Shown here: positions 15,994 through 24,745 of the stretch, one piece after another | Layout of the letters: every line of letters starts with the position of its first letter | Position numbering within the stretch: the first letter of the stretch is position 1 | Assembly (NCBI GenBank): GCA_900757615.1 | Contig: CAAEON010000030.1 | Coordinates: forward strand, 1-64,000 | Direction: 5' to 3' | Length of the DNA: 64,000 nt | Source: an uncultured Collinsella sp. | GTDB lineage: Bacteria > Actinomycetota > Coriobacteriia > Coriobacteriales > Coriobacteriaceae | Position numbers and translations under genes: made by a program | Notes under the pieces: model-generated | Told to the model about the DNA's origin: nothing | The model's database searches: none | What the model saw: the letters and a program-made list of their open reading frames with translations, nothing else

Positions 15994-17394
15994 CTACTCA
16001 ATATAGCTGGGGTTCTTCTTGATGATCACGCGTGCAGCGATGAAGGAGACGACGATGGCGATGATGGCGACAACGCATGCCAGCACGAAGTTGCCCATGG
16101 ACCCATCGGGAGCGATAAAGATGAGTGCCGAAAGAAGGCCGGGGCATGCTCCCGCAACATACTCTTTCAGAACAAAGATGCCTGCAGGGAGTCCAGCGCA
16201 GAGCGCGCCGATTGCCGTGCCGACAAGCAGGCGGGGACGCTCGATGAGGCAACCGTAGAACGCGGGCTCGGTTACGCCACAGAGTGCGGTGACGGCAACC
16301 GTGGTGACCATACCCCTCTTCTCTTTGTTTCCCTTCATGGCAGTTGCCAGGGCGAGGCTCGTGCCGCCAATGCAGAGGTTCGAGATGAATCCAAAGATAA
16401 TGGGTGCCCAACCGAGCTGCGCCAGGCTCGTAACTTCGATTGCGATGTAAGCCTTATCGAGACCGAGCATGACGAAATAGGGGTTAAGGGCTGCCAGGAT
16501 CGGAGTGGCGATAAATGCCACGTTGTCCATAAGCCACGTGACGGCATCGCTCAGCGCGTAGCCCATCATGCTGCCGGCGGGGCCAAGGATAATCAGCTCG
16601 ACGGGCACGACGATGATCATGGTGAGCAGCGGCTTCAAGAACAGTTTGGTAACGTCGGGAATGATTTTCTGAAGACCGCGATCGACGAAGTACATGAACA
16701 CGACGCCCAGTACGATTGGCACCACCGTGCTCGAGTAGTCATTCGTCGGGATGGGGATGCCAAGAAAGTCGAGACCCTCAGCACCGCTAATGGACGAGCT
16801 GATCATGATCGCGCCCAGCAATGCGCCCATGATGGGCTGCATCTTCATGACGGCTGCGAGCTGATAACCAAGATAAACGGGCAAGAAGCTAAACGAAGCG
16901 CTAAAGATCGCCAACAGGACCTGGGCGGTTCCGCTATCGGTGCTCAATCCGCAATAATTGACCAGGAGATTCTTGATCGAAAGAATGAGTCCGCCAACGA
17001 TGAGCGCCGGGACGATGGGCATGAATACCTGTGCAGAGACGTTCCCGAATTTCTCAATCAAGCCCATGGCGGTGTTACCGCTTTTAATGCCTTCTGCAAG
17101 GTCTTTGGCGGTTTGGGCATCGTCGGCAACCGTGCCACCGCCGACTTCGATTCCCGCGAAGTCGAGGAAGTCGTTGTAAGCCTCGGTGACGTTGGGGCCG
17201 ATGATCACCTGAAGCTGGCCACCGCTGACTACTGCCCCGAGCGCCTGATCGGCCGATTTGGCGAGCTGGAGATCGATGATCGAGGTGTCTCGTGCGTCGA
17301 TGCGAAGGCGCGTCGCACAATGAGTTACCGATGTAATGTTCTCTTTGCCGCCAACAGCCTTTAGGACTGTTTCGGACATTGCCTGATATTTCAT
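15994..17394 (-). CDS. Beta-glucoside PTS transporter, EIIB-EIIC
   Basis: A 466-residue membrane permease of the glucose/beta-glucoside PTS superfamily. The N-terminal EIIB domain has the phosphocysteine in SVTHCATRLRI (about residue 26). The EIIC domain has about ten hydrophobic segments and the family motif CGVTEPAFYG. There is no C-terminal EIIA domain, unlike BglF, so an EIIA must come from elsewhere; the EIIA-Glc-type gene at 34097-34660 is a candidate. It is 9 bp downstream of the phospho-beta-glucosidase gene in the same operon, so the substrate is probably an aryl-beta-glucoside or cellobiose-type sugar. Confidence 0.9.
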   Translation of the reverse strand: MKYQAMSETVLKAVGGKENITSVTHCATRLRIDARDTSIIDLQLAKSADQALGAVVSGGQLQVIIGPNVTEAYNDFLDFAGIEVGGGTVADDAQTAKDLAEGIKSGNTAMGLIEKFGNVSAQVFMPIVPALIVGGLILSIKNLLVNYCGLSTDSGTAQVLLAIFSASFSFLPVYLGYQLAAVMKMQPIMGALLGAIMISSSISGAEGLDFLGIPIPTNDYSSTVVPIVLGVVFMYFVDRGLQKIIPDVTKLFLKPLLTMIIVVPVELIILGPAGSMMGYALSDAVTWLMDNVAFIATPILAALNPYFVMLGLDKAYIAIEVTSLAQLGWAPIIFGFISNLCIGGTSLALATAMKGNKEKRGMVTTVAVTALCGVTEPAFYGCLIERPRLLVGTAIGALCAGLPAGIFVLKEYVAGACPGLLSALIFIAPDGSMGNFVLACVVAIIAIVVSFIAARVIIKKNPSYIE

Positions 17395-17403
17395 CTCTTT
17401 CTC

Positions 17404-18822
17404 CTAACCTTCCTGCTCCTGATACTTCGAGATAAGGTCTCGGTACCAATACCAGCTCTTTTTGGGGGTGCGCTCCAGATTGTTTTCGAAGTCGATATGG
17501 ACAAGTCCGTATCGTTTTTCGTAGCCGTTGATCCAGCTATACAGATCCATCGTCGACCAGAGGTAGTAGCCCTCAACGCGCGCGCCGTCGCGCTTGGCCC
17601 TCATCATGTGCTCGATGAACTGGCCCAGAAGCTCGATGCGGTCATCATCGTGGACCATTCCGTCTGCGTCTGGTTGCTCATAGGCGCCATGTCCGTTTTC
17701 CGTAATAAAGATGCGGGGCGCGTCATAGCGCTCGTGGACATCCATGATGGTTGAATACATGCAACCTGGGAGTATTTCGCGGCCCCATTTATTGCGGGGA
17801 ACATTGCTGTCGCGGGCGCTTTCAAACAAGGGCGCAATGCATTTTCCTTCGACCTTTTTGCTCGAACCGCCCTTATTGTTCGCCGAAACGGCAAGCTCTC
17901 CACCGTGCCAGTCGGTTACATACTCTCGGCAATACACGTTGAGTCCAATAAAATCGACTTTACCGTCTCTGAATTCTTCTACGTCATTTGGGGATCGATA
18001 GAGCGAGACGCCAAGTTTTTCAAGGATTTCGTCCATTTCTGGCGGCAGTTGACCCTGAAGCGCTGGTGCCAGAATCATGCGATTGGCGAAAAAGTCTGCG
18101 TATCGAAATACGTCATCAGGGTGCTCGGTTGCCGGGTCGAGTTCGACAACGCCGCCATCGTGGACGGCGCCGATGATGCCGTCGTAGCCCATTTGACGAT
18201 ATGTTCGGACTGCGAGTGCGCTTGCGCGCATCAGGTTGTACTGAAACTGCATGTACGACTGAACGTCGAGCGATCGATTGGGGGGATAGTTGCCCAACAT
18301 GTTTACGCAGTAGCTGTAGAAATGCGGCTCGTTAACGGTAGCCCAGATTTTGACGCGGTCTCCAAAGCGCTCAAAGCAAATCTTGGCGTATTTGCAGAAC
18401 CACTCTGCCATGTCATTGTTCAGCCATCCGCCTTTGCAAGCAAGCGTGAATGGCAGATCGTAATGGAACAGCGTAACGTTGGGCTCTATGCCATTTTCGA
18501 GGCAACAATCAATGACCCGATTATAAAAATCGATACCCTCTTCATTCACTTCGCCGATACCCGTGGGGATGATTCGACTCCATGAAAGAGAGAAGCGATA
18601 GGTGTTTTGTCCGCCTTCTTTCATCATGCGGATATCTTCTTCATAGCGATGGTAGAAGTCGCAAGATACATCACCGTCAACATGGTTGATGTTCTTATTG
18701 CTTGTGTGGCTAAAGAAATCCCACTCGCCAAGGCCTTTGCCGTCTTCGTTCCAGGCACCCTCGCACTGATAAGACGCCGTGGCGGAACCCCAGAGAAACG
18801 GCATGTTGTTCACGTTGCCCAT
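17404..18822 (-). CDS. 6-phospho-beta-glucosidase (GH1)
   Basis: A GH1 glycosidase that hydrolyses the phosphorylated sugar delivered by the PTS permease. It has FLWGSATASYQCEGAW at the N-terminus, the acid/base glutamate in ATVNEPHFYSY, and the nucleophile in FITENGHGAY. ATG 18822 (MGNVNNMPF) is chosen because AAGGGG lies seven bases upstream; the open frame begins at 18840. It is first in a two-gene operon with the PTS gene and divergent from the RpiR regulator. Confidence 0.92.
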   Translation of the reverse strand: MGNVNNMPFLWGSATASYQCEGAWNEDGKGLGEWDFFSHTSNKNINHVDGDVSCDFYHRYEEDIRMMKEGGQNTYRFSLSWSRIIPTGIGEVNEEGIDFYNRVIDCCLENGIEPNVTLFHYDLPFTLACKGGWLNNDMAEWFCKYAKICFERFGDRVKIWATVNEPHFYSYCVNMLGNYPPNRSLDVQSYMQFQYNLMRASALAVRTYRQMGYDGIIGAVHDGGVVELDPATEHPDDVFRYADFFANRMILAPALQGQLPPEMDEILEKLGVSLYRSPNDVEEFRDGKVDFIGLNVYCREYVTDWHGGELAVSANNKGGSSKKVEGKCIAPLFESARDSNVPRNKWGREILPGCMYSTIMDVHERYDAPRIFITENGHGAYEQPDADGMVHDDDRIELLGQFIEHMMRAKRDGARVEGYYLWSTMDLYSWINGYEKRYGLVHIDFENNLERTPKKSWYWYRDLISKYQEQEG

Positions 18823-18934
18823 GAATCCCCTTTCCATCATTCAACACGGTGGATACGTGTGGCGGAATTACGATTAAGATGACGTCAACTGATTTGAATC
18901 ATAGGAGAACGACCAAAGCTGTTTGATTCAATAA

Positions 18935-19807
18935 ATGAACTATGATTTCGAGGAGAGCGGAAAGAGGGATCACGTGAATATCAATGACTTCGATGTGCTC
19001 AATCGCATTAGCTCCATCATCAACAGCGAGTTTGGGTCAAACGATGCCGCCATCGCTCGATATCTCGTCGCTCACATTAGGCGTTCGAGCGAAATCAATG
19101 TTGCCGCAATAACCCGCGATGCATTCGTGACCCGTTCCGCTGTTCGTCGTTTCTGCAATCGATTGGGCTACCAGTCTCTTAGCGATTTGAAAGAATCATT
19201 TACTCAATCAGTCTTTCCAAGCGACTTAAGCCATCGAGAGGAGGAATTTGGCTACGAGGAGTACAGGGCAGAGCTCGACGTTCGCATGATCGAGATGTTC
19301 GCTGAGGTTGAAAGCGGCGTGTCCGATATTGCTATTAAGCACCTTGCCGACGAAATTGATGGCCATAAAAACGTTGAAATCTGGTGCACCAATAATGTGA
19401 GCGCCAATCTCGTACGATTTCAGCAGGAAATGTTTTATGCGGGCAAGATAGTTCGCATAGTTGCTGGGGCTAACGTCGCGGAATTGAAAAACATGGGAGA
19501 TGCTTCGCAGTCATTGATAATTCTCGTATCGGTCTCCGGGCTATTTGCGTCACAGGCGCGTGAGTATCTTGATTGCCGTTCGGGCAGGAAGATTCTAATT
19601 ACTGCGTTTAGCAACGATGACAAATCGAGGTCTTTTGACCGTGTATATCGTCTTGGTAATGCGGGAAACGGAATTGACCGACTCGGCGTTTATTCGAAAT
19701 ATGCCATGACTTATTTCTTCGACTTGCTATCGTCGTGTTACTTGAGTCGCTACCCCTGCACCAAGGGGGAGCCGCTCTATGGGTCTACTTTGGCCTGGCC
19801 CGAGTAG
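18935..19807 (+). CDS. RpiR/MurR-family transcriptional regulator
   Basis: A 290-residue regulator with an N-terminal RpiR helix-turn-helix (NDAAIARYLVAHIRRSSEINVAAITRDAFVTRSAVRRFCNRLGY...) and a C-terminal SIS-like sugar-phosphate sensing domain (SLIILVSVSGLF, RKILITAFSNDD). It is transcribed away from the phospho-beta-glucosidase/PTS operon across a 112-bp gap, so it probably controls that operon in response to a sugar phosphate. The direction of control is not evident. Confidence 0.85.
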   Translation: MNYDFEESGKRDHVNINDFDVLNRISSIINSEFGSNDAAIARYLVAHIRRSSEINVAAITRDAFVTRSAVRRFCNRLGYQSLSDLKESFTQSVFPSDLSHREEEFGYEEYRAELDVRMIEMFAEVESGVSDIAIKHLADEIDGHKNVEIWCTNNVSANLVRFQQEMFYAGKIVRIVAGANVAELKNMGDASQSLIILVSVSGLFASQAREYLDCRSGRKILITAFSNDDKSRSFDRVYRLGNAGNGIDRLGVYSKYAMTYFFDLLSSCYLSRYPCTKGEPLYGSTLAWPE

Positions 19808-19821
19808 TTCGGCTCTATAGT

Positions 19822-19930
19822 TCTCCCGCCTAGAGAATGAGCGTGGATAATCTGCCACTTTGGCCTCAGAAACACGCCAAAAGTGGGAGATTATCCACGC
19901 TCGATGTCAAACGGGAGAAAATCCACGCTC
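19822..19930. repeat. GAGCGTGGAT repeat, right copy, with a 64-bp hairpin
   Basis: GAGCGTGGATAATCT at 19839-19853 pairs with its reverse complement ending at 19902, forming a 26-bp arm with one mismatch and one bulge. A further ATCCACGCTC lies at 19921-19930. It is related to the repeat at 15738-15801. The rest of 19808-20145 shows no convincing gene. Confidence 0.65.
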
Positions 19931-20145
19931 GATTGTGCCGTGGAAGCCCGATTGCAACCTATGTAATAGTGCAAGAGGGTCGTTATCGAAGTTCGTTCCA
20001 GCCAGCGTACTCCACTACGACAAAGTGTTCCCTCGGGAAATGTCACCAGCGTAGCGAAATTCACCGTCCTTCATATCCAAACTCAACAAAACCGCAGGTC
20101 AAAGGCATATAGATACGCCCGGAACCGTGTATCTAGAGGTTTTCG

Positions 20146-20175
20146 TTGACAGCCCCCAAGGTTGCATCGTATTAT
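20146..20175 (+). promoter_or_regulatory. Promoter of the tRNA-tuf transcript
   Basis: TTGACA at 20146-20151, 18-bp spacer, TATTAT at 20170-20175. It is 62 bp upstream of tRNA-Tyr. The same GAGGTTTTC.TTGACAG context occurs before rpmG. Confidence 0.75.
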
Positions 20176-20237
20176 CTTTTTCGTTCGCGGGGGCGGCGGT
20201 CCAAAAGACCAAAGGACCTGCGGATACTTGAACGATT

Positions 20238-20319
20238 GGGAGTTTGCCCGAGTGGTTAATGGGGACGGGCTGTAAACCCGTTGGCTCTGCCTACATAGGT
20301 TCGAATCCTATAGCTCCCA
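20238..20319 (+). tRNA. tRNA-Tyr(GTA)
   Basis: Long variable arm (class II), acceptor GGGAGTT/AGCTCCC, anticodon loop CTGTAAA giving GTA, T-arm ATAGGTTCGAATCCTAT. CCA is not encoded. Confidence 0.93.
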
Positions 20320-20329
20320 CCCGTCAAGT

Positions 20330-20405
20330 GCCTGTATAGCTCAGTCGGTAGAGCACTTCGTTGGTAACGAAGAGGTCACCAGTTCAAGTCTGGTTGCAGG
20401 CTCCA
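20330..20405 (+). tRNA. tRNA-Thr(GGT)
   Basis: Acceptor GCCTGTA/TGCAGGC, anticodon stem CTTCG/CGAAG with loop TTGGTAA (anticodon GGT), T-arm with TTCAAGT, encoded CCA at 20403-20405. Confidence 0.95.
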
Positions 20406-20408
20406 TCC

Positions 20409-20485
20409 GGCGGTGTAGCTCAGTTGGTTAGAGCACACGGTTCATACCCGTGGCGTCACTGGTTCGAATCCAGTCACCGCTACCA
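20409..20485 (+). tRNA. tRNA-Met(CAT), elongator type
   Basis: Acceptor GGCGGTG/CACCGCT, anticodon stem CACGG/CCGTG with loop TTCATAC (anticodon CAT), encoded CCA. It lacks the unpaired C1 and the three G-C anticodon-stem pairs of initiator tRNA, so it is read as elongator Met. Confidence 0.88.
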
Positions 20486-20581
20486 TAGGTAACACGGTGG
20501 CTTCTCAATAGTATGTTGAGAGGCCACTATGGTATAAAGGCAAAGTCCCGTCGGGGGACGACCTGTTATGAGGAGGGCTTT

Positions 20582-21772
20582 ATGGCCAAAGAGAAGTTTG
20601 AGCGCACTAAGCCGCATGTTAACATCGGCACCATTGGTCACGTCGACCACGGCAAGACCACGCTGACCGCCGCCATCACCAAGGTTCTCTCCGAGACCGA
20701 GGGCTGCAAGGCTGACTTCACTGCGTTCGAGAACATCGACAAGGCTCCCGAGGAGCGCGAGCGCGGCATTACGATCTCCGTCTCCCACGTCGAGTACGAG
20801 ACTGCTGCCCGTCACTACGCTCACGTTGACTGCCCGGGCCACGCTGACTACGTCAAGAACATGATCTCCGGTGCTGCTCAGATGGACGGCGCTATCCTGG
20901 TCATCGCCGCTACCGACGGCCCCATGGCTCAGACCCGCGAGCACATCCTGCTCGCCCGTCAGGTCGGCGTTCCCTACATCGTCGTCTTCCTGAACAAGTG
21001 CGACATGGTCGACGATGACGAGCTCATCGACCTCGTCGAGATGGAGACCCGTGAGCTCCTCTCCGAGTACGATTTCCCCGGCGACGACATCCCCGTCATC
21101 CGTGGTTCCGCTCTGGGCGCTCTCGAGGGCGACGCCAAGTGGATGGACGCTATCCGCGAGCTCATGAACGCCGTCGACGAGTACATCCCGACGCCTGCTC
21201 GTAACAACGACCTCCCGTTCCTGATGGCCGTTGAGGACGTTATGACCATCTCCGGCCGTGGTACCGTTGCTACCGGCCGTGTCGAGCGCGGTGAGCTCAA
21301 GCTCAACGAGCCCGTCGAGATCGTCGGCATCAAGGATACCCAGAACACCGTCGTTACCGGTATCGAGATGTTCCGTAAGTCCATGGACTTCTGCGAGGCT
21401 GGCGACAACGTCGGTCTGCTGCTCCGCGGCATCAAGCGCGAGGACATCGAGCGCGGCCAGGTTCTCTGCAAGCCCGGTTCGGTTACCCCGCACACCAAGT
21501 TCACCGGCGAGATCTACGTTCTGACCAAGGAGGAGGGCGGCCGTCACACCCCGTTCTTCGATGGTTATCGTCCTCAGTTCTACTTCCGTACCACCGACGT
21601 TACCGGTACGGTCAAGCTCCCCGAGGGCACCGAGATGGCTATGCCTGGTGACCACATCACCATCGAGGGCGACCTCATCCACCCGATCGCCATGGAGGAG
21701 GGCCTGCGCTTCGCTATCCGCGAGGGTGGCCACACCGTCGGTTCGGGCATCGTCTCCACGATCATTGAGTAA
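20582..21772 (+). CDS. tuf: Translation elongation factor Tu
   Basis: The GTPase that delivers aminoacyl-tRNA to the ribosome. G motifs are GHVDHGKTT (P loop), ERGITI (switch I), DCPGHADY and NKCD. At 396 residues it is standard length. ATG 20582 has GAGGAGGG upstream. It lies directly after a three-tRNA cluster and probably shares its transcript, rather than being in the usual place after fusA, which is at the far end of this window. Its codon use is the most biased in the window. Confidence 0.98.
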   Translation: MAKEKFERTKPHVNIGTIGHVDHGKTTLTAAITKVLSETEGCKADFTAFENIDKAPEERERGITISVSHVEYETAARHYAHVDCPGHADYVKNMISGAAQMDGAILVIAATDGPMAQTREHILLARQVGVPYIVVFLNKCDMVDDDELIDLVEMETRELLSEYDFPGDDIPVIRGSALGALEGDAKWMDAIRELMNAVDEYIPTPARNNDLPFLMAVEDVMTISGRGTVATGRVERGELKLNEPVEIVGIKDTQNTVVTGIEMFRKSMDFCEAGDNVGLLLRGIKREDIERGQVLCKPGSVTPHTKFTGEIYVLTKEEGGRHTPFFDGYRPQFYFRTTDVTGTVKLPEGTEMAMPGDHITIEGDLIHPIAMEEGLRFAIREGGHTVGSGIVSTIIE

Positions 21773-21798
21773 ATTAGCTCTTTGATATAGCTGACTTA

Positions 21799-21837
21799 GA
21801 GAACCCGGCACTTATATGGGTGCCGGGTTCTTTTCTG
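21799..21837 (+). terminator. Terminator after tuf
   Basis: GAACCCGGCAC pairs with GTGCCGGGTTC, followed by TTTTCT. Confidence 0.9.
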
Positions 21838-21976
21838 CAATGGATATTGAGCCGTTGCTGGTGTCGAGAGGATCGATAATGGTCCTGGATGCACCGTCGA
21901 TTAGCTCTCGATGGCTTCATTGATGTGTTCCAAATATGAATGGATCCACCGAGAACCAATTGACTCGAGGTTTTCA

Positions 21977-22006
21977 TTGACAGCACTTACGTGGAGCTGA
22001 TAAAGT
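21977..22006 (+). promoter_or_regulatory. Promoter of rpmG-tRNA-Trp-secE-nusG
   Basis: TTGACA at 21977-21982 and a -10 in TGATAAAGT near 21998-22006, about 45 bp upstream of the rpmG start. No gene is seen between 21838 and this point. Confidence 0.65.
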
Positions 22007-22051
22007 AACAACTCGTGCCCGTACGGGGCGGAAATGAAAGGTTCAGGATAC

Positions 22052-22201
22052 ATGCGTACTCTAGTTACTCTTGCGTGCACTGAGTGCAAGCGCCGCAACT
22101 ATACGACCACCAAGAACAAGTCGACCATGCCTGATCGTATGGAGATCAAGAAGTATTGCCCCTGGTGCCGTCACCACACGCTGCACAAAGAGACTCGCTA
22201 G
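22052..22201 (+). CDS. rpmG: 50S ribosomal protein L33
   Basis: A 49-residue protein beginning MRTLVTLACTECKRRNYTT and ending in CPWCRHHTLHKETR. It has the CxxC...CxxC zinc-ribbon pattern of zinc-containing (C+) L33 proteins. The GAAAGG at 22036-22041 serves as a weak ribosome site. Placement of rpmG just before tRNA-Trp, secE and nusG is common in Gram-positive bacteria. Confidence 0.95.
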   Translation: MRTLVTLACTECKRRNYTTTKNKSTMPDRMEIKKYCPWCRHHTLHKETR

Positions 22202-22214
22202 TCTCTAGTCACAT

Positions 22215-22290
22215 ACGCCAGTAGTTCAATTGGTAGAGCATCGGTCTCCAAAACCGAGTGTTGAGGGTTCGAGTCCTTCCTGGCGTGCCA
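22215..22290 (+). tRNA. tRNA-Trp(CCA)
   Basis: Acceptor ACGCCAG/CTGGCGT, anticodon stem TCGGT/ACCGA with loop CTCCAAA (anticodon CCA), T-loop GGTTCGAGTCC, encoded CCA at 22288-22290. Confidence 0.95.
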
Positions 22291-22297
22291 GTCATTA

Positions 22298-22332
22298 TTC
22301 CGTAAGCTCCCACTTGGGGGCTTACGGTTTAC
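22298..22332 (+). terminator. Terminator or attenuator between tRNA-Trp and secE
   Basis: CCGTAAGCTCCCA pairs with GGGGGCTTACGG, followed by TTT only. The short T run suggests partial read-through into secE. Confidence 0.65.
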
Positions 22333-22366
22333 TCATGTATAAGCGCATTGCGCGGAGGTAACCCAA

Positions 22367-22705
22367 ATGGCCAACAAGAAGAACAAGAAGAAGGCTCAGC
22401 AGCCGGCACCTGCCAACAACGCTGCTGCCAACTCCAAGGTTGAGGCCAAGAAGGCCGTTGCCAAGAAGAACGAGAAGGCTGCGAAGTCCAAGAAGAACGA
22501 GAAGCCTGGTTTCTTCGCCCGCACCAAGAAGTATTTCGCTTCGGTCAAGTCCGAGATGAAGCGTGTCACGTGGCCCGATAAGAAGGAGCTCGTGAACTAC
22601 TCGGTCGTCGTTTGCGCTTCTCTGGTCGTCGTCGGCGTCGTCATCGCTCTGCTCGATGCTGGCTTTGGCGAGGCTCTTGCTCTGTTCTCTGGATTGAGGG
22701 GCTAA
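22367..22705 (+). CDS. secE: Preprotein translocase subunit SecE
   Basis: A 112-residue SecE. The first 50 residues are a Lys/Ala-rich cytoplasmic tail. The conserved amphipathic part FASVKSEMKRVTWPDKKEL follows, and one transmembrane segment (VVVCASLVVVGVVIALLDAGF) ends the protein. It stabilises SecY in the Sec translocon. A GGAGG-type site (GCGGAGGTAACCC) precedes ATG 22367. nusG starts 3 bp later. Confidence 0.95.
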   Translation: MANKKNKKKAQQPAPANNAAANSKVEAKKAVAKKNEKAAKSKKNEKPGFFARTKKYFASVKSEMKRVTWPDKKELVNYSVVVCASLVVVGVVIALLDAGFGEALALFSGLRG

Positions 22706-22708
22706 ACC

Positions 22709-23245
22709 ATGTCTAAGCGTTGGTACGTCGTTCACACTTACTCCGGATACGAGAACCGCGTAAAGTCCGATCTCGAGCATCGTATCGAGACCATGGGTAT
22801 GCAGGACCGTATCTTTGATATCGAGATTCCTATGGAGCGCGTCACCGAGATCAAAGAGGGTGGCAAGCGCGAGACCAAGGATTCTAAGATCTTCCCGGGT
22901 TATGTCCTGGTTCGCATGGAGATGGATGACGATGCGTGGACGTGTGTTCGCAACACGCCCGGCGTCACCGGTTTCCTAGGCGGCAACGGTAAGCCCGCTC
23001 CGCTTTCCCGCGACGAGTACAACAAGATGACTCGTCGTCCCGGTAAGGGCGATTCGCCCAAGCGCACCTCGGTTGATATTCAGGTCGGCACGTCCGTCCG
23101 CGTCACCGATGGCCCGCTTACCGACTTTGATGGCAAGGTCTCCGAGGTTAACACCGAGGCTGGCAAGCTCAAGGTCACGCTGATGATCTTTGGCCGCGAG
23201 ACGCCGGTCGAGCTCGACTTTAACCAGGTCGCTGTCATCGCTTAA
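22709..23245 (+). CDS. nusG: Transcription termination/antitermination protein NusG
   Basis: A 178-residue NusG that binds RNA polymerase and links it to Rho or the ribosome. The N-terminal NGN domain has WYVVHTYSGYENRVK and FPGYVLVRMEMDDDAWTCVRNTPGVTGFLG. The C-terminal KOW domain has VRVTDGPLTDFDGKVSEVN...KVTLMIFGRETPVELDF. It directly follows secE. Confidence 0.97.
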   Translation: MSKRWYVVHTYSGYENRVKSDLEHRIETMGMQDRIFDIEIPMERVTEIKEGGKRETKDSKIFPGYVLVRMEMDDDAWTCVRNTPGVTGFLGGNGKPAPLSRDEYNKMTRRPGKGDSPKRTSVDIQVGTSVRVTDGPLTDFDGKVSEVNTEAGKLKVTLMIFGRETPVELDFNQVAVIA

Positions 23246-23365
23246 GTTTTCGTCCGTTCGCGCGAGCGTGCTTCTTCTGTGACTGCTCATCTCAGGAGTG
23301 CTTCTAACACGTGCGTGCTTACGATATAGCAAGTACTTCACACCCGTGATTCGAAAGGAATGACC

Positions 23366-23794
23366 ATGGCTGAGAAGAAGGTTGCCAACGTCATTAAGCT
23401 CCAGATTCCTGCTGGTGCAGCTAACCCCGCTCCTCCCGTCGGCCCCGCCCTGGGCGCTGCTGGCGTGAACATCATGCAGTTCTGCCAGGCCTTTAACGCC
23501 GAGACGCAGGACAAGAAGGGCGACATCATCCCCGTTGAGATCTCTGTCTACGAGGATAAGTCCTTCTCCTTCATCACCAAGACCCCGCCGGCGGCTCACC
23601 TCATCAAGAAGGAGCTGAACCTCAAGTCTGGTTCCGCTAAGCCCCAGGCCGACAAGGTTGGTCAGCTTTCCCAGGAGCAGCTCACCAAGATCGCCGAGAT
23701 CAAGATGCCGGACCTCAATGCCAACGACATTGACGCCGCCAAGAAGATCATCGCCGGTACCGCCCGTTCCATGGGCGTCACCATCGCTGAGTAG
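23366..23794 (+). CDS. rplK: 50S ribosomal protein L11
   Basis: A 142-residue L11, which forms the GTPase-associated region with 23S rRNA. It has the proline-rich KLQIPAGAANPAPPVGPALGAAGVNIMQFCQAFN and the C-terminal RNA-binding part (KIAGTARSMGV-like end). ATG 23366 follows AAAGGA; an in-frame ATG six bases earlier is less likely. Confidence 0.97.
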   Translation: MAEKKVANVIKLQIPAGAANPAPPVGPALGAAGVNIMQFCQAFNAETQDKKGDIIPVEISVYEDKSFSFITKTPPAAHLIKKELNLKSGSAKPQADKVGQLSQEQLTKIAEIKMPDLNANDIDAAKKIIAGTARSMGVTIAE

Positions 23795-23866
23795 CGATTT
23801 CTTATGGTAACGACGGGTGCTCCGACCGGGGCGCTCGTTTAATGTGTGCAATAGGGCACACGATAC

Positions 23867-23900
23867 GATGTGGGAGGGCTCACGCCCGTTTAACCACAGG
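23867..23900 (+). promoter_or_regulatory. Candidate L1-binding autoregulatory site before rplA
   Basis: The stretch TGTGGGAGGGC...GCCCGTTTAACCACA folds as two short stems separated by GAG on one side and a longer loop on the other, the layout of known L1 mRNA sites. It sits against the AGGAGG of rplA, so L1 binding could block translation. Confidence 0.55.
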
Positions 23901-23911
23901 AGGTAATGCAC

Positions 23912-24619
23912 ATGGCTAAGCATGGTAAGAGCTATAACGCCGCTGCCGAGAAGATCGACCGCGCCACGCTCTACACCCCCCTTCAGGCTGCCAAGCTCAT
24001 CAAGGAGCTCGACACCGCCAAGTTCGACGAGACCGTCGAGGCCCACTTCCGTCTGGGCATCGATACTCGTAAGGCTGACCAGAACATCCGTGGTTCCATC
24101 TCCCTGCCCCACGGCACCGGCAAGACCGTTCGTGTTGCCGTCTTCGCCGAGGGCGAGAAGGCCCGCGAGGCCGAGGCTGCCGGCGCCGACATCATCGGTT
24201 CCGACGAGCTCGTCGCCCAGATCCAGAAGGGCGAGATCAACTTCGACGCCGCTATCGCTACGCCGAACATGATGGCCAAGGTTGGCCGCATCGGTAAGAT
24301 CCTTGGTCCCCGTGGCCTCATGCCGAACCCCAAGCTCGGCACTGTGACCATGGACGTCGCCAAGATGGTCTCCGAGCTCAAGGCTGGCCGCGTTGAGTAC
24401 CGCGCCGACCGCTACGGTATCTGCCACGTGCCCCTGGGCAAGAAGTCCTTCTCTGAGCAGCAGCTCGTTGAGAACTACGCTGCCCTGTACACCGAGATCC
24501 TGCGCGTCAAGCCCTCTTCTGCTAAGGGCAAGTACGTCAAGTCCATCTCCGTGTCTTCCACCATGGGCCCTGGCGTCAAGGTCGATCCCGCTGTCCAGCG
24601 TGACTTCCTGGCTGAGTAA
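23912..24619 (+). CDS. rplA: 50S ribosomal protein L1
   Basis: A 235-residue L1 of the ribosomal stalk base. It has VEAHFRLGIDTRKADQNIRGSISLPHGTGK and the signature GKILGPRGLMPNPKLGTV. ATG 23912 gives AGGAGG with an 8-base spacer; the ATG at 23906 is too close to that site. The usual next genes rplJ and rplL are not here but 24 kb further on. Confidence 0.97.
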   Translation: MAKHGKSYNAAAEKIDRATLYTPLQAAKLIKELDTAKFDETVEAHFRLGIDTRKADQNIRGSISLPHGTGKTVRVAVFAEGEKAREAEAAGADIIGSDELVAQIQKGEINFDAAIATPNMMAKVGRIGKILGPRGLMPNPKLGTVTMDVAKMVSELKAGRVEYRADRYGICHVPLGKKSFSEQQLVENYAALYTEILRVKPSSAKGKYVKSISVSSTMGPGVKVDPAVQRDFLAE

Positions 24620-24653
24620 CTGCTAGTTACTGCCTGAGCAAAGCAAGCATTGC

Positions 24654-24696
24654 TAAAGAAACCCGGTTCTGCCTTGTGCAGGACCGGGTTTCTTGC
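24654..24696 (+). terminator. Terminator after rplA
   Basis: AGAAACCCGGTTCTGCC pairs with GGACCGGGTTTCT, followed by TGC. It closes the rplKA unit. Confidence 0.8.
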
Positions 24697-24710
24697 TATC
24701 GCGTCAAAAG

Positions 24711-24745
24711 CACCACAAAGGGGACGGTGTCCCCTTTGTGGTGGT
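24711..24745. repeat. CCACAAAGGGGAC palindrome, copy A
   Basis: CACCACAAAGGGGAC and its reverse complement around a short centre. Related hairpins lie at 27424-27462 and 28327-28366. It overlaps the last codon region of the metallophosphoesterase gene. Confidence 0.7.

Noticed and set aside
19837..20112. 91-codon open frame after the RpiR gene
   Set aside because: It covers the GAGCGTGGAT hairpin and has no ribosome site or recognisable protein features.
20409..20485. tRNA-Met as the initiator tRNA
   Set aside because: It lacks the C1 mismatch and the GGG/CCC anticodon-stem pairs of initiator tRNA.
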